Made by a program: the position numbers and the translations under genes
From: Aquimarina algicola
GTDB lineage: Bacteria > Bacteroidota > Bacteroidia > Flavobacteriales > Flavobacteriaceae
Direction of reading: 5' to 3'
Length of the DNA: 64,000 bases
Assembly: GCF_006443095.1 (NCBI RefSeq)
Contig: NZ_VFWZ01000008.1
Location: 1 to 64,000, forward strand
Shown: one piece after another, positions 37,357 to 46,569 of the stretch
Numbering within the stretch: position 1 is the first letter of the stretch
Layout: each line of letters starts with the position of its first letter
The notes under the pieces: model-generated
Told to the model about the DNA's origin: nothing
What the model saw: only the letters and a program-made list of their open reading frames with translations
The model's database searches: none

Positions 37357-38373
37357 ATGAAAGCTATAGGATTTAAAGAATCATTACCTATAACAGAAAC
37401 AAAAAGTTTTATAGAGTTTGAAACTGAAAAACCATCTCCTACCGGTTTCGATATTCTAGTAAAAGTTCAGGCAAACTCTGTGAATCCAGTAGATTTCAAA
37501 GTACGTCAGAGCGTTGCTAAAGATAAGGTGTTAGCTACTCCAAAAATAATTGGTTGGGATGCTGTAGGAGTTGTAGAAGCAATAGGAGATAAAGCTTCAA
37601 AATTTAAAATAGGTGAAACAGTGTTTTATGCAGGAGATATTAACAGAAGTGGTAGTAATTCAACATATCAATTAGTAGATGAACGCATTGTAGGTTTCAA
37701 ACCTAAAAATTTATCGATTGCAGAAGCCGCAGCGATCCCTTTAACAGGTTTGACAGCTTACGAATCAATTTTTGACCGTATAAAAATAGATCCAGTCAAA
37801 GACAAAGGAAAAACCATATTAATTTTAGCAGGAGCAGGAGGTGTTGGTTCTATTGCTACTCAATTGGCTAAGAAAGTAGCAAATCTTACCGTAATCACAA
37901 CAGCATCTAGAGAAGATTCTATACAATGGTGTAAAGGTATGGGAGCAGATTTTGTGATTAATCATCATAACGATATTGTCGAAGAATTAAAAAAAATCGG
38001 TCATCCAGAAGTTAATTACATTTTAGATTATGTAAATCTGGATGCGTATTGGGAGACTATTCAAAAAATAATTAAACCACAAGGACATATTGTTTCTATA
38101 ACTGGGAGTGGTACACCGCTTAATTTATCTATTATGAAAAATAAGAGTGTTACCTTTTCTTGGGAATTAATGTATACGCGTTCAATGTATACCACCGATG
38201 ATATAGAAAGACAACACGATATTTTAAATCACCTTTCAGAATTATTGGATAAGGGCATTATAAAATCAACCTTAACTACTACATTAAAAGGCTTTACCGT
38301 AGAAAACCTTAAAAAAGCTCATGAATTACAAGAGTCGGGTAGATCTATAGGTAAAACCGTTATTGAGTTTTAA
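37357..38373 (+). CDS. Zinc-type alcohol dehydrogenase / quinone reductase family protein
   Basis: 338 residues of the medium-chain dehydrogenase/reductase superfamily: KVQANSVNPVDFKVR, IIGWDAVGVVEAIGDKASKF, AIPLTGLTAYE and the NAD(P) motif ILAGAGGVGSIATQL. The catalytic zinc ligands of classical ADH are not obvious, so it is closer to the quinone-reductase-like branch (TIGR02817-like). Cytoplasmic. It probably detoxifies small carbonyl or quinone compounds. Confidence 0.88.
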   Translation: MKAIGFKESLPITETKSFIEFETEKPSPTGFDILVKVQANSVNPVDFKVRQSVAKDKVLATPKIIGWDAVGVVEAIGDKASKFKIGETVFYAGDINRSGSNSTYQLVDERIVGFKPKNLSIAEAAAIPLTGLTAYESIFDRIKIDPVKDKGKTILILAGAGGVGSIATQLAKKVANLTVITTASREDSIQWCKGMGADFVINHHNDIVEELKKIGHPEVNYILDYVNLDAYWETIQKIIKPQGHIVSITGSGTPLNLSIMKNKSVTFSWELMYTRSMYTTDDIERQHDILNHLSELLDKGIIKSTLTTTLKGFTVENLKKAHELQESGRSIGKTVIEF

Positions 38374-38502
38374 ATAGCTTTAATGTTAAAAGTGTTATCG
38401 AAGTTAGTAGTATACTGGTTTGTAAATCAAACTACCAAAAAGTAAAAACTTAATAGTATCGTTAGCAAATCAATATTTATAAATAAAATTTAGGAAACTT
38501 AT

Positions 38503-39096
38503 ATGGATTTATTTAGCGAACTTAATAATCCAAACAAAAACTACCTTCCCAAAGATGGAATTGTAAATTATTATGGAAGCATCATACCCAACGAAGAAGC
38601 AAACGTTTATTTAAAAAAATTCTTAGAAAATATACAATGGGTTAATGATACACTTTATATCGCAGGTAAACACATTATAACAGATAGAAAAATAGCTTGG
38701 TATGGTGATCGACCTTTTGAGTTGAACTATTCAAGCACAAAAAAGATAGGTCATCCATGGATAAATGAGCTTCTAGAATTAAAAGTTAAGATAGAAGATA
38801 TAACCAATGAAACATTTAATGCCTGCCTCTTAAATTTATATCATACAGGAGAAGAAGGTGTCGGGTGGCATAGTGATAGCGAAAAGGGAGCGGTAGCTTC
38901 TCTCACTTTTGGAGCAACACGAAAATTTGTTTTCAAACACAAAAAAACAAAAGAAAAAGTTGAATTTAATTTAAGAGGGGGAGATTTATTAGTTATGAGA
39001 GGTAGTACGCAAATCCATTGGGTACATAGATTGCCACCTACCAAAAAAGTAAAAGAGCCGCGAATCAATTTAACATTCAGGACTATAAATTTATAG
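38503..39096 (+). CDS. alkB: AlkB-type 2-oxoglutarate/Fe(II) DNA-repair dioxygenase
   Basis: 197 residues. It has the substrate loop YGDRPFELNYS, the HxD motif in GVGWHSDSEKGAVASLTFGA, the distal His in GSTQIHWVHRLPPTKK, and the 2OG-binding Arg region EPRINLTFRTI. These are the complete set for an AlkB homologue, which removes alkyl groups from damaged bases. It ends 5 bases before marC. Confidence 0.9.
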   Translation: MDLFSELNNPNKNYLPKDGIVNYYGSIIPNEEANVYLKKFLENIQWVNDTLYIAGKHIITDRKIAWYGDRPFELNYSSTKKIGHPWINELLELKVKIEDITNETFNACLLNLYHTGEEGVGWHSDSEKGAVASLTFGATRKFVFKHKKTKEKVEFNLRGGDLLVMRGSTQIHWVHRLPPTKKVKEPRINLTFRTINL

Positions 39097-39101
39097 AACA
39101 C

Positions 39102-39713
39102 ATGAGCGATTTGATCAGTTATACAATGACTGTTTTTATGGGTTTTTTCGCTATTATGAATCCAATAGCCAACACCCCTATTTTCTTAGGTTTAGTAGAA
39201 GGAGATAAAAAAAGTACAAAACAAATAGCTAGAACAGCCTCAATTATAGCTTTTATCATTGTAGTAGCTTTTACGCTCTTAGGGAAATACATTTTTGAGC
39301 TTTTTGGAATAACAATACCTGCGTTTAAGATTACAGGCGGTATTTTGATTTTTTATGTAGGCTTTGAAATGTTGATGTCTAAAAAATCAAAAATTCATAA
39401 CAACGAGACTCACGAATCTAAAAGTGGAATTGCTATTTCGCCCTTAGCAATTCCCATATTGGCAGGGCCAGGAACTATTGTAACGGCTATGAACTATACC
39501 ACAAATGCAACGTACACACATGTAGGCATTGTAATACTTGTTTTTGGTTTGATGATTCTTTTAACCTACATAGCATTTATTTTAAGTGATATTATTGTAG
39601 AAAAAGTTGGAAAGAATTTAATAGCTGTTATTGGTAAGTTAATGGGGCTCATTTTGGCCATCATCGGTACAGAAATGATTATAGAAGGGATTAAATTAAC
39701 CTTCAAATCATGA
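39102..39713 (+). CDS. MarC-family inner-membrane protein
   Basis: 203 residues with six hydrophobic helices. Family motifs are FFAIMNPIANTPIFLGL, FKITGGILIFYVGFEML, and SPLAIPILAGPGTIVTAM with the conserved AGPGT. Function of the family is unsettled; it was once linked to multiple antibiotic resistance. Tightly linked to alkB. Confidence 0.9.
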   Translation: MSDLISYTMTVFMGFFAIMNPIANTPIFLGLVEGDKKSTKQIARTASIIAFIIVVAFTLLGKYIFELFGITIPAFKITGGILIFYVGFEMLMSKKSKIHNNETHESKSGIAISPLAIPILAGPGTIVTAMNYTTNATYTHVGIVILVFGLMILLTYIAFILSDIIVEKVGKNLIAVIGKLMGLILAIIGTEMIIEGIKLTFKS

Positions 39714-39750
39714 AATACATAATTTTAATATGAAAATTTAAGTGTAAATA

Positions 39751-40848
39751 ATGAAACAGTTAATCACCTTATTTTATCTAAGTTTTATAATAATGAATTG
39801 TAATGCACAAAAAAAAGGAGAAGTTTTTATGACCACAGACCAAGCTGTTGGGAATATTACATTTACGCTCAAAGGCGATCTAGTATACAGCCATCATCCT
39901 TTTTTTGAACCGGGAAATAGGGTGATGATTTATGATAGGACTACCAAAACACATCAACCATTTCCTAATAAAGAATGGAATACCCCTAGAGAAACCGACG
40001 ATAATTATTTAAGTAATATACTAGGTATTAGAAATGATAAAAATGGGGTTGTTTGGATGTTAGATATGGCACAACGCAATGATGTGACACCAAAAATTGT
40101 TGGCTGGAATACAAAAACGAATAGTTTAGAACGTATTTATTACTTACCAGTATCTGCAATGCCCAAAGAATCGCAACCTAATGATATGGTTGTAGATACC
40201 AAGAACGGTTATTTTATTATTGCTGACGAAGGTATTGGTAATGGAGGAGATGGAAGTAAAGCCGCTTTTATTGTCGTAGATATGAAAACAGGAAAAACAC
40301 GTCGCTTATTAGAAGGTACACGTACTACATTGCCAGAAAATGCTCCAACGATTATTAATGGTAAACATTTAGCAGTTAAAGGAAAAGATTTATTGGTTGG
40401 TAACGATGGTATTACAGCTGATAAAGATTTTGAATGGATTTATTATGGACCATTAAATGGAACAAAAATTTATCGTATCAGAACAGTAGATTTAATAAAT
40501 GAAGATTTAACAGAAAACCAATTAGATAGTAAAATTGAAACTTACTCAGACAAACCAAATAATGGTGGTATGAGTATTGATATAGATGGAAACTTATATC
40601 TTACTGCGATAGAAACAAATAGTGTGGCAGTAGTTTTAGCAAAAGACCTAAGCATGAAAACCATGATACAAGACGATAATTTGGTATGGCCAGATGGTGT
40701 AAGTTATAATGACGTTGATGGTTATATGTATGTTTCTGCAGCACAAGTAAATAAAGGAGCTGCCTTTAATAGTGGTAATGACATGTCTACCAAGCCCTTT
40801 TATGTCTTTAGATTTAAACCTTTGGTTAAAGGGGTAGCTTTTAGATAG
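39751..40848 (+). CDS. Second L-dopachrome-tautomerase-related (MRJP-like) protein
   Basis: 365 residues with an N-terminal export signal (LITLFYLSFIIMNCNAQ; Cys15 could be a lipobox). The propeller motifs parallel those of the gene at 35360: IRNDKNGVVWMLDMAQ, NDMVVDTKNGYFIIADEG, DFEWIYYGPLNGTKIYRIR and WPDGVSYNDVDGYMYVSAAQ. The two differ widely, so the duplication is old or each was acquired. Confidence 0.85.
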   Translation: MKQLITLFYLSFIIMNCNAQKKGEVFMTTDQAVGNITFTLKGDLVYSHHPFFEPGNRVMIYDRTTKTHQPFPNKEWNTPRETDDNYLSNILGIRNDKNGVVWMLDMAQRNDVTPKIVGWNTKTNSLERIYYLPVSAMPKESQPNDMVVDTKNGYFIIADEGIGNGGDGSKAAFIVVDMKTGKTRRLLEGTRTTLPENAPTIINGKHLAVKGKDLLVGNDGITADKDFEWIYYGPLNGTKIYRIRTVDLINEDLTENQLDSKIETYSDKPNNGGMSIDIDGNLYLTAIETNSVAVVLAKDLSMKTMIQDDNLVWPDGVSYNDVDGYMYVSAAQVNKGAAFNSGNDMSTKPFYVFRFKPLVKGVAFR

Positions 40849-41271
40849 GTTTTGTAAAGTACAAAACAAAGATTCCTGGTATTATGTAGAAAAATAAGTA
40901 TATTAAAATCCTTGTTTTTTACTAAAACTACATTGTATTATACCTATCGAACACCCGACTTGTAAAGTATTTTTGAAAAAGTATAAATAAAAGAATGGAA
41001 AAATTTGAGTCGATTAGCAAAGCATATCATAATGGTTTTGTTTTCGATAAATTGTAGCATTGGGTGGTTGTACTTGTAGTGAACTATGTACAGAACTCTA
41101 CTTCTTACAATTAAAAATCATATTGAAAGAATACAATAGATTAAAAAATTAGGATTTAAATCACTTTGGCAAAAAGATGTATTGTTTTACGTTCTATCTT
41201 TTGGTGATGCGGCCAAACCTTTGATCTATTTTAACTAATCTCCATAAGGACATTGTAAAAGAAACAATATC
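40849..41271 (+). other. Intergenic region with minor remnants
   Basis: 423 bases. CCTTGTTTTTTACTAAAA at 40910-40927 recurs exactly at 45128-45145. A 17-codon ORF near 40995 (MEKFESISKAYHNGFVF) and a short open stretch after 41140 look like debris. No intact gene. Confidence 0.5.
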
Positions 41272-42081
41272 ATGAACAAAAATATATTAGTAACTGGAAG
41301 TACAGATGGAATAGGTAAACTTACCGTTATTAAATTAGCAAAAGCTGGGCATACGATTTATCTACATGGAAGAAACTCTAGCAAACTAGCTACTGCTATT
41401 TTAGAGGTAAAAGAAGCGTCTGGTAATGAAAACATAAGTGGTTTTGTCGCTGATTTTTCAGACTTAGATGCAGTATCAAAAATGGTACGTGAAATTAAAG
41501 TGAGTGTTCCTAAATTAGATGTTTTGATCAATAACGCAGGGATTTTTAAAACCTCGGCGACTAGTAATTTCAAAGGATTTGATATTAGATTCGTGGTGAA
41601 TTACTTAGCACCATATGTACTTACAAAAGCAATATTACCTTTACTAGAATCAGGAAATAATGCACGTATTGTAAATTTAAGTTCTGCAGCCCAATCTCAT
41701 GTTTCTGATGCTACTCTTGCAGGGATGAGTATTCATAATGCCAGTGAAGCCTATGCTCAGAGTAAGCTAGCTCTAACTATGTGGAGCTTTAATTTAGCAA
41801 AACAATTAAAAGATATTTCTGTAGTTGCAGTAAACCCCGGCTCTTTATTAAATACAAAAATGGCAAAAAATGCCTACGGACAACATTGGTCTTCTGCAGA
41901 TAAAGGACGTGATATCTTATATGATTTAGCAGTTTCCGAAGAATATAATGGGATTACAGGCAAATATTTTGATAATGATAAAGGAAACCCTAAAGGAGAA
42001 TTTGCAAATGCACATCCTGATGCTTATGATGTAAAATTAATTTCTGAACTAATAGATAAGACTGAAGAAATTATTAGTTAA
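41272..42081 (+). CDS. Short-chain dehydrogenase/reductase
   Basis: 269 residues. Cofactor motif TGSTDGIGK at residues 7-15, NNAG at about 85, catalytic Ser in NLSSAAQ and YxxxK in EAYAQSKLAL. This is a complete classical SDR of the retinol-dehydrogenase-like branch. Substrate unknown. The 3' end of the gene is duplicated 1.27 kb downstream (see repeat). Confidence 0.9.
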   Translation: MNKNILVTGSTDGIGKLTVIKLAKAGHTIYLHGRNSSKLATAILEVKEASGNENISGFVADFSDLDAVSKMVREIKVSVPKLDVLINNAGIFKTSATSNFKGFDIRFVVNYLAPYVLTKAILPLLESGNNARIVNLSSAAQSHVSDATLAGMSIHNASEAYAQSKLALTMWSFNLAKQLKDISVVAVNPGSLLNTKMAKNAYGQHWSSADKGRDILYDLAVSEEYNGITGKYFDNDKGNPKGEFANAHPDAYDVKLISELIDKTEEIIS

Positions 42082-42084
42082 AGA
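42051..42084 (+). repeat. Direct repeat: SDR gene end, copy 1
   Basis: The last codons and stop of the SDR gene. It matches 43317-43350 at about 30 of 34 positions. The two copies flank the 2OG-oxygenase gene. Confidence 0.8.
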
Positions 42085-42166
42085 GATTTGTGGTTACATA
42101 ATTAAGATATCAAGAACCATATTGAAAAATTAAACAAACTAATTTTAGTAATAAAAATAGAAAAAA

Positions 42167-43120
42167 ATGATGAATAGTAATGCACTCGCACAAGCACGTG
42201 CACTCACTGTGCCTTCTCGTGAAGCCTCGTTACAACGCGAAATGTCTGTTTCGCAATTTTGGAACAATAATCGAAAATTGCTCGAAGATGCATGGGCAGA
42301 ATGGGAAATTGAAAACAAAGATAATCTACTGATTCCTGACGAAACATTACTTGATCCAAGATTACGACAAGTAATTGACGATGCATGGGAGAACCCAGAA
42401 AAAGAAAATGCAGTTGCTGATTTATGGGAAGAAATTATTCCAGGGGTTTATACAACACAGTTTTTTGATCTTGAACGCTTAGCAGAATTCCGTAATTATT
42501 TGGAAGCTGTAGCAAATTCACAAATTCCCAGACGTGCACCATATGGTATCCAGTTAAATCGTTATGGGGTTATGCTCGACCCACGTTCTGAAGGTCACCT
42601 TGCTGCGCCTAATTTTCAAGCATTTTACAACGATATCATGAACCGCTATATGCGTCCGGTTGCTCGTTTGTTATTAGGTACTTATGGCTATGATAATCAA
42701 ACATTTGGTTTCTCTATTCAGTACAACCCTGATAAGGATAAGGATTTGCAACCGCACACCGACGCTTCAGCTGCGACTTTGAATATTAATATCAATTTAC
42801 CCGATGAAAAATTTACAGGGTCACAAGTTGATTTCCATGACAAAACCACAAAAAAAACTGTACAAACTGTTTTTGAACCGGGTAAAGCAATAATTCACCG
42901 CGGTAGTGTCCCCCATGCTACACATCCAATCACAAGTGGACAGCGTAGTAACTTGGTCGTGTGGCTATATGGCGACCGTATGCAAGTACCAAGAGGTGGC
43001 GCAAGTAGCTACGGTAGTTTTGTTAATTCAGTAGCTACAGATGATACACTAGAAAATATTACTGCGCGTCAACGTTGGAGTGTGCCAGACGGACCCAAAG
43101 ATACTTTTGCTCCATTTTAG
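42167..43120 (+). CDS. 2-oxoglutarate/Fe(II)-dependent oxygenase, probably acquired
   Basis: 317 residues. HxD in LQPHTDASAATLNINI and the distal His and Arg in HRGSVPHATHPITSGQRSNL show a full double-stranded-helix oxygenase. Overall it looks like the lysyl/prolyl-hydroxylase-type family (LNRYGVMLDPRSEGH, NININLPDEKFTG). Its codons are visibly richer in G and C than those of its neighbours. It is bracketed by a 34-base duplication of the SDR gene end, so it was probably inserted. Substrate unknown. Confidence 0.82.
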   Translation: MMNSNALAQARALTVPSREASLQREMSVSQFWNNNRKLLEDAWAEWEIENKDNLLIPDETLLDPRLRQVIDDAWENPEKENAVADLWEEIIPGVYTTQFFDLERLAEFRNYLEAVANSQIPRRAPYGIQLNRYGVMLDPRSEGHLAAPNFQAFYNDIMNRYMRPVARLLLGTYGYDNQTFGFSIQYNPDKDKDLQPHTDASAATLNININLPDEKFTGSQVDFHDKTTKKTVQTVFEPGKAIIHRGSVPHATHPITSGQRSNLVVWLYGDRMQVPRGGASSYGSFVNSVATDDTLENITARQRWSVPDGPKDTFAPF

Positions 43121-43316
43121 AAAGACAAGCTTATTTAATGCTATAACCCTTTGGAAAGAATATCATCTTTCTATAAGGTGTTTTTTAGTAACTGTAACAT
43201 TGTTCTGTTGTATTTAATTTAGAAATAATTCATTGTGTTTAATAACATTTCCATAAGATCGTAGTTTGGTTGACTGTTGTTGAATAAAAAAATGATAAAA
43301 AGTTAATTCCTAAATT

Positions 43317-43350
43317 AATAGTCAAGACTGAAGAAATTATTGGTTAGAGA
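43317..43350 (+). repeat. Direct repeat: SDR gene end, copy 2
   Basis: AAGACTGAAGAAATTATT plus flanks, a noncoding copy of the SDR 3' end. The rest of 43121-43316 is AT-rich with nothing recognised. Confidence 0.8.
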
Positions 43351-43393
43351 ACAACTACTACTTTAATAAGTCACAAATAATGAATAAATTGAA

Positions 43394-44248
43394 ATGAAGA
43401 ATCTATCAGCTTATATAATACTAGGTTTTAGTTTATTAATAATATCTTGTTCGAACCATAAAGAAAAAGATAATAAGACTGAAATACCTAATCTTACAAA
43501 TAAAGTAGTATTAAGTTCAGAAATTAACTGGGAAAAATTGAACCCTGCTCGTGGTGATAGTAGTCCACAAGCAGGAACAATTTGGGGAGATAGAAAAGGA
43601 ACAGTAGCTACAGGATTTTTAGCAAAATTTGTAGATGGATTTTCATCGCCACCACACATTCATAATGTGACTTACAGAGCTGTGGTGATTCGAGGGGAGG
43701 TGCATAATGATGATGTAGATGCCGAGAATATGTGGATGACACCAGGTAGTTTTTGGACACAACCAGAAGGAGCAGTTCATATTACCTCTGCAAAAGGAGA
43801 AGAAAATATTGCTTATGTAGAAATAGATCATGGTCCATACTTAGTAAAACCAATAAGCGAGGCATTTGATAACGGCGAGAAACCGATTAATATAGATGCA
43901 TCTAATATAGTTTGGTTAAATACTAACAAAACCAATTGGATTAATTCTGAAAGTAAAGCAGAAATTAGTTTCTTATGGGAGAGTAAAGATTTAAAAGGGA
44001 CTAAAGGTCTTTTTGTAAAACTTCCTAAAGGGTATAAAGGAACAATAAAAAGCAATGGAAGTATTTTTCATGCGATAATAGTTTCGGGAGATTTAAACTA
44101 TACATTACCACAAACAGGTGAAACAAAATCTTTGGATGCAGGTAGCTATTTTAATGCCAAAGACAAAGCTATTCATAGTATTTCGAATAGTTTTGATGCC
44201 GAAGTTATAGTTTATATAAGAACGAATGGAACTGTTAAAATAAATTAA
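43394..44248 (+). CDS. DUF4437-family double-cupin lipoprotein
   Basis: 284 residues. MKNLSAYIILGFSLLIISCS is a lipoprotein signal. The domain has two cupin halves: SSPPHIHNVTYRAVVIRGEV with His ligands, then GSFWTQPEGAVHITSAKGEE, and a second, less complete half (FVKLPKGYKGTIKSNGSIFH). ChrR-like proteins of this group bind a metal. It is followed after 14 bases by an AraC regulator, so the pair is probably co-transcribed. Confidence 0.82.
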   Translation: MKNLSAYIILGFSLLIISCSNHKEKDNKTEIPNLTNKVVLSSEINWEKLNPARGDSSPQAGTIWGDRKGTVATGFLAKFVDGFSSPPHIHNVTYRAVVIRGEVHNDDVDAENMWMTPGSFWTQPEGAVHITSAKGEENIAYVEIDHGPYLVKPISEAFDNGEKPINIDASNIVWLNTNKTNWINSESKAEISFLWESKDLKGTKGLFVKLPKGYKGTIKSNGSIFHAIIVSGDLNYTLPQTGETKSLDAGSYFNAKDKAIHSISNSFDAEVIVYIRTNGTVKIN

Positions 44249-44262
44249 TTAAATAAGACAAA

Positions 44263-45117
44263 GTGCCTAGAACCATATTCAAAAATATTGTAATTAAACA
44301 TTTTGACAAAGTCACAGCATTAGCGTTTTGTAAATATATGCCTATTCGTTTTTTTGAAATACTTTTTATTAAACAAGGTTCAGGAACGCTAATTATCAAT
44401 GGTCATAGAGTAAGATATGCAGATCATCAAATTTTTATTTTAATACCAAATGATAAGTACAATCTAGAAATCGATACACCAACAACAATAACAGCCATAA
44501 AATTTTTGAATAGTTTTTTTAAGAATTCGCATGAAGATGAGAATTATGTAGAACGAAAAGATTGGTTCAAAGAAATAGAAATTATATTACATGGCGCTAA
44601 TAGAGCATCACACATACAATTACAATCCAAAACAGAAGAAGATAGTATAGAATCTTTATTTAATATATTGTGTAATGAATACAATGACGGACACTTAAAA
44701 AGTGAAGTAGTTTTAAAATCGATGTTATATGCTATACTTCATATTATAACAAGAAATATCAACTTTATTTCTTCAAAAGTTTTAGATTCTAAAATTCAAG
44801 ATATCATCAATTATATTCATTATTACATTCACGATACCAAAAAACTTACCAAAAAAGAGTTAGCAAATCAATTTCACATTTCAGAAAATTATATAGGTCA
44901 GTATTTTAGAAGTAAAATGAATGTTGGTTTAAAAAAATACATCCTTAATTATAAAATAAAATTAGCAGAAACACGGCTAAAGCATACTAATTTGACTATT
45001 ACCGAAATTGCACGAGAATTAGGGTTTACAGACAGTAGTCATTTAGATAAAACATTTTTTTCTTACAAAGGAGTGACAGCAGGAAACTACAAATTAAACC
45101 TAAAAAACGTTGAGTAA
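44263..45117 (+). CDS. AraC-family transcriptional regulator
   Basis: 284 residues from a GTG start (AATTAAATAAGACAAAGTG; no better ATG in frame). The N-terminus is a cupin sensor (FKQGSGTLIINGHRVRYADH is part of it). The C-terminal double HTH reads KKELANQFHISENYIGQYFR and TNLTITEIARELGFTDSSHL. It shares the downstream 18-mer CCTTGTTTTTTACTAAAA with the region after the second MRJP gene, a possible binding site. Confidence 0.9.
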   Translation: MPRTIFKNIVIKHFDKVTALAFCKYMPIRFFEILFIKQGSGTLIINGHRVRYADHQIFILIPNDKYNLEIDTPTTITAIKFLNSFFKNSHEDENYVERKDWFKEIEIILHGANRASHIQLQSKTEEDSIESLFNILCNEYNDGHLKSEVVLKSMLYAILHIITRNINFISSKVLDSKIQDIINYIHYYIHDTKKLTKKELANQFHISENYIGQYFRSKMNVGLKKYILNYKIKLAETRLKHTNLTITEIARELGFTDSSHLDKTFFSYKGVTAGNYKLNLKNVE

Positions 45118-45222
45118 TTATAGGATTCCTTGTTTTTTACTAAAATCTCTTTTTTTCTTACAAAAGTTAAGTTTTGTCCTTAAGGTAAATTCGTATTACA
45201 ATTTTACAAGTAGTAAGTTATA

Positions 45223-45553
45223 ATGAAAAAGTCTCAGGAAGTATTTGAAAGTCATATAAAGACTATCAATACTCCAGATCTTTCCAAAGTATTAGAAATT
45301 GATGTGAATAACGCCACATTTGCGATATCATATAGAACATATACTGGTCAGGCCGAAATATTAAATTTTATAAAGACTTTCTTTCAAATTTTGCAGGTTT
45401 TGAGTTTAAAATTATCACACAAGAAATCCATGGAAATATTGTGTATTTCGTCTGGAGGGGGGGAATAGACATATTGATGCGCAACTAGCAACTGATACTT
45501 ATATCATAGAAAACGATAAGATTAAAAAACACACTCCCAAAAGGAATCATTAA
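45223..45553 (+). pseudogene. NTF2/SnoaL-like protein with two frameshifts
   Basis: It starts normally (MKKSQEVFESHIKTINTPDL). The frame slips near TTTCAAATTTTGCA at about 45388: the other frame reads FAGFEFKIITQEIHGNIVYF. It slips again at a run of seven G (45457-45463), after which NRHIDAQLATDTYIIENDKI follows to a stop at 45553. The joined product is a normal small NTF2-like protein of about 110 residues. Both slips would have to be corrected for function. Confidence 0.7.
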
Positions 45554-45574
45554 TTAAAATCTAAATATATAATT

Positions 45575-46426
45575 ATGGATTACAAAAATTTTCAAACATT
45601 CACTGCAAAACAAAAAGGAGGCATTCTTTATATAACAATAAACTTTGGACCTGTCAATGTACAAGGACAAGAAATGCTCGCGGATTTAAGCAGCCTTTGT
45701 TTGCGATTAGAAAGAGATAGAAGTGTAAAAGTAGTAGTTTTTCAATCATCAAATGATGGGTATTGGGTTTGTCACTACGATACTAACTTATTAAGAGACA
45801 TGTCTGAAGAAGCTGTGCCAAGAAATGAAATTAAGTTATTAGACCTACAAGCTGTTTTAGAAAGATTAAGTAGTGTGCCTCAAGCCACAATTGCAAAAAT
45901 TGAAGGTTTTGCACGTGGTGGTGGACACGAAATGGCCTTAGCTTTAGACATGCGTTTTGCAGCTCGTGGTAAAGCTAAATTTATGCAAATGGAAGTAGGT
46001 ATGGGAATTTTGCCATGCGGTGGTGGTGCATCTAGAATGGCTCGACAAGCAGGATTAGGAAAAGCACTTGAAATTATTTTAGGAGCTAGAGATTGGGATG
46101 CAGATGAAGCTGAAAAATTTGGTACAATTAACAAAGCTTTAGATGCAGACGAGATAGGACCATATGTAGATGCATTAGCAGAACGCATCTCTAAATTTCC
46201 GGCAGAATCTATTGAGGCTTGTAAACGTGCGGTATATGCTTCTATTGATTTGCCGATTGCAGATGCTTTAAGAGAAGAAGCATACCAGTTATATCAAGCA
46301 ACCAGTAAGACACCTGCAGTAAAACGTTTTACCATCGCTGATGAAAATGGAGCTCAATTTGATCATAACAACCAGAAAAACTGGGAAAACATGTTAATTG
46401 ATTTACAAGAGATTCAAAAAGATTAA
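45575..46426 (+). CDS. Enoyl-CoA hydratase/isomerase family protein
   Basis: 283 residues of the crotonase fold: LYITINFGPVNVQGQEML, VVVFQSSNDGYWVCHYDT, the oxyanion-hole segment IAKIEGFARGGGHEMALALD and MGILPCGGGASRMARQAGLG. The usual second catalytic Glu position is not clear, so the exact reaction is uncertain. It follows the broken NTF2-like gene by 21 bases and ends before a terminator. Confidence 0.88.
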   Translation: MDYKNFQTFTAKQKGGILYITINFGPVNVQGQEMLADLSSLCLRLERDRSVKVVVFQSSNDGYWVCHYDTNLLRDMSEEAVPRNEIKLLDLQAVLERLSSVPQATIAKIEGFARGGGHEMALALDMRFAARGKAKFMQMEVGMGILPCGGGASRMARQAGLGKALEIILGARDWDADEAEKFGTINKALDADEIGPYVDALAERISKFPAESIEACKRAVYASIDLPIADALREEAYQLYQATSKTPAVKRFTIADENGAQFDHNNQKNWENMLIDLQEIQKD

Positions 46427-46455
46427 TTAAGTTGCTGAAACCTATTAATAAAGAG

Positions 46456-46490
46456 AACGGATGTCCATATTTTATGGATTATCCGTTTTT
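46456..46490 (+). terminator. Terminator after the enoyl-CoA hydratase gene
   Basis: AACGGAT...CCATATTTTATGG...ATCCGTT followed by TTT. The nested stem is perfect at its base and its tip. It lies 30 bases past the stop. Confidence 0.8.
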
Positions 46491-46569
46491 ACAAATGTGA
46501 TCAATACACATGTAATCGTAAAAGAAGAAGTGTTATTGACAAATCATTAGTGGCAATCAAATTAAACAT

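Noticed and set aside
40995..41060. 17-codon ORF MEKFESISKAYHNGFVF..
   Set aside because: Too short, no partner or conservation visible. Recorded only as possible debris.
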